Assembly: GCA_026770585.1 (NCBI GenBank)
Contig: MU646453.1
Location: 604,413-614,726, forward strand
Direction: 5' to 3'
DNA length: 10,314 nucleotides
From: Baffinella frigidus
Taxonomy: Eukaryota; Cryptophyceae; Cryptomonadales; Baffinellaceae
The notes below the pieces were generated by a model, which was given only the letters and a program-made list of their open reading frames with translations, was not told the origin of the DNA and searched no databases. Numbering within the stretch: position 1 is the first letter of the stretch; each line of letters begins with the position of its first letter. Positions 10,276 to 10,314 of this stretch are shown here, in pieces. The translations under genes and the position numbers were made by a program.

Positions 10276-10314
10276 AGAGCTAGATACCCCCCAAAGACTT
10301 TCCCACGCGCAATC

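Overview
The window is nuclear DNA from a eukaryote, most likely a microbial alga or related protist. Evidence for this is GT-AG introns plus one GC-AG intron, very short GC-rich exons, abundant TTTAGGG/TTTCGGG-type (Arabidopsis-type) telomere-like repeats, MITE-like inverted-repeat elements and long microsatellites. The exact lineage cannot be told from the sequence. No prokaryotic gene, CRISPR array, rRNA or tRNA was found.

Two genes are supported, arranged divergently around a ~390-bp intergenic region (8694-9080). On the minus strand, an LMBR1-domain (LMBRD2-type) multipass membrane protein gene runs from about 8693 leftward past the window edge. It has at least nine exons, several only 39-72 nt, and all chosen splice junctions agree in reading phase. 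The exons cover the N-terminal transmembrane segments, a Pro-rich/acidic loop, the conserved SxxFTV..RF region, two further membrane segments, the VPRxLW motif and part of the following helical region. The C-terminal half lies beyond position 1. On the plus strand, an ankyrin-repeat protein gene starts at 9081 and runs off the right edge; four exons are resolved.

The main feature is the make-up of the LMBR1 gene's introns. They contain truncated copies of the neighbouring exon: 3'-half copies with the 5' splice site lie downstream of exons 3 to 7, and 5'-part copies with the 3' splice site lie upstream of exons 3, 8 and 9. These copies sit among telomere-like arrays (nearly always C-rich in the sense RNA), a 188-bp higher-order satellite, a degenerate ~88-bp repeat, (CT)n/(GA)n tracts and several inverted-repeat transposable elements. 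Several truncated exon copies pass directly into TTTAGGG repeats.

Layout: 1-141 telomere-like intron; 142-192 exon 9; 193-1512 intron with exon-9 partial copies and two MITEs; 1513-1643 exon 8; 1644-2944 intron with satellite, exon-7 copies and telomere-like arrays; 2945-3004 exon 7; 3005-3586 intron with MITE, exon-6 copy and (CT)n; 3587-3654 exon 6; 3655-4713 intron with (GA)n, a MITE and an exon-5 copy; 4714-4752 exon 5; 4753-5490 intron with telomere-like repeats and exon-4 copies; 5491-5562 exon 4; 5563-6220 telomere-like intron with a possible 42-nt cassette exon and a MITE; 6221-6598 two alternative versions of exon 3; 6599-7966 degenerate exon-3 copies, a nested MITE and a hairpin; 7967-8111 exon 2; 8320-8693 exon 1; 8694-9080 intergenic; 9081-10314 ankyrin gene with an inverted-repeat element in its fourth intron. 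All family assignments come from reading motifs against remembered family consensus; no search was run.
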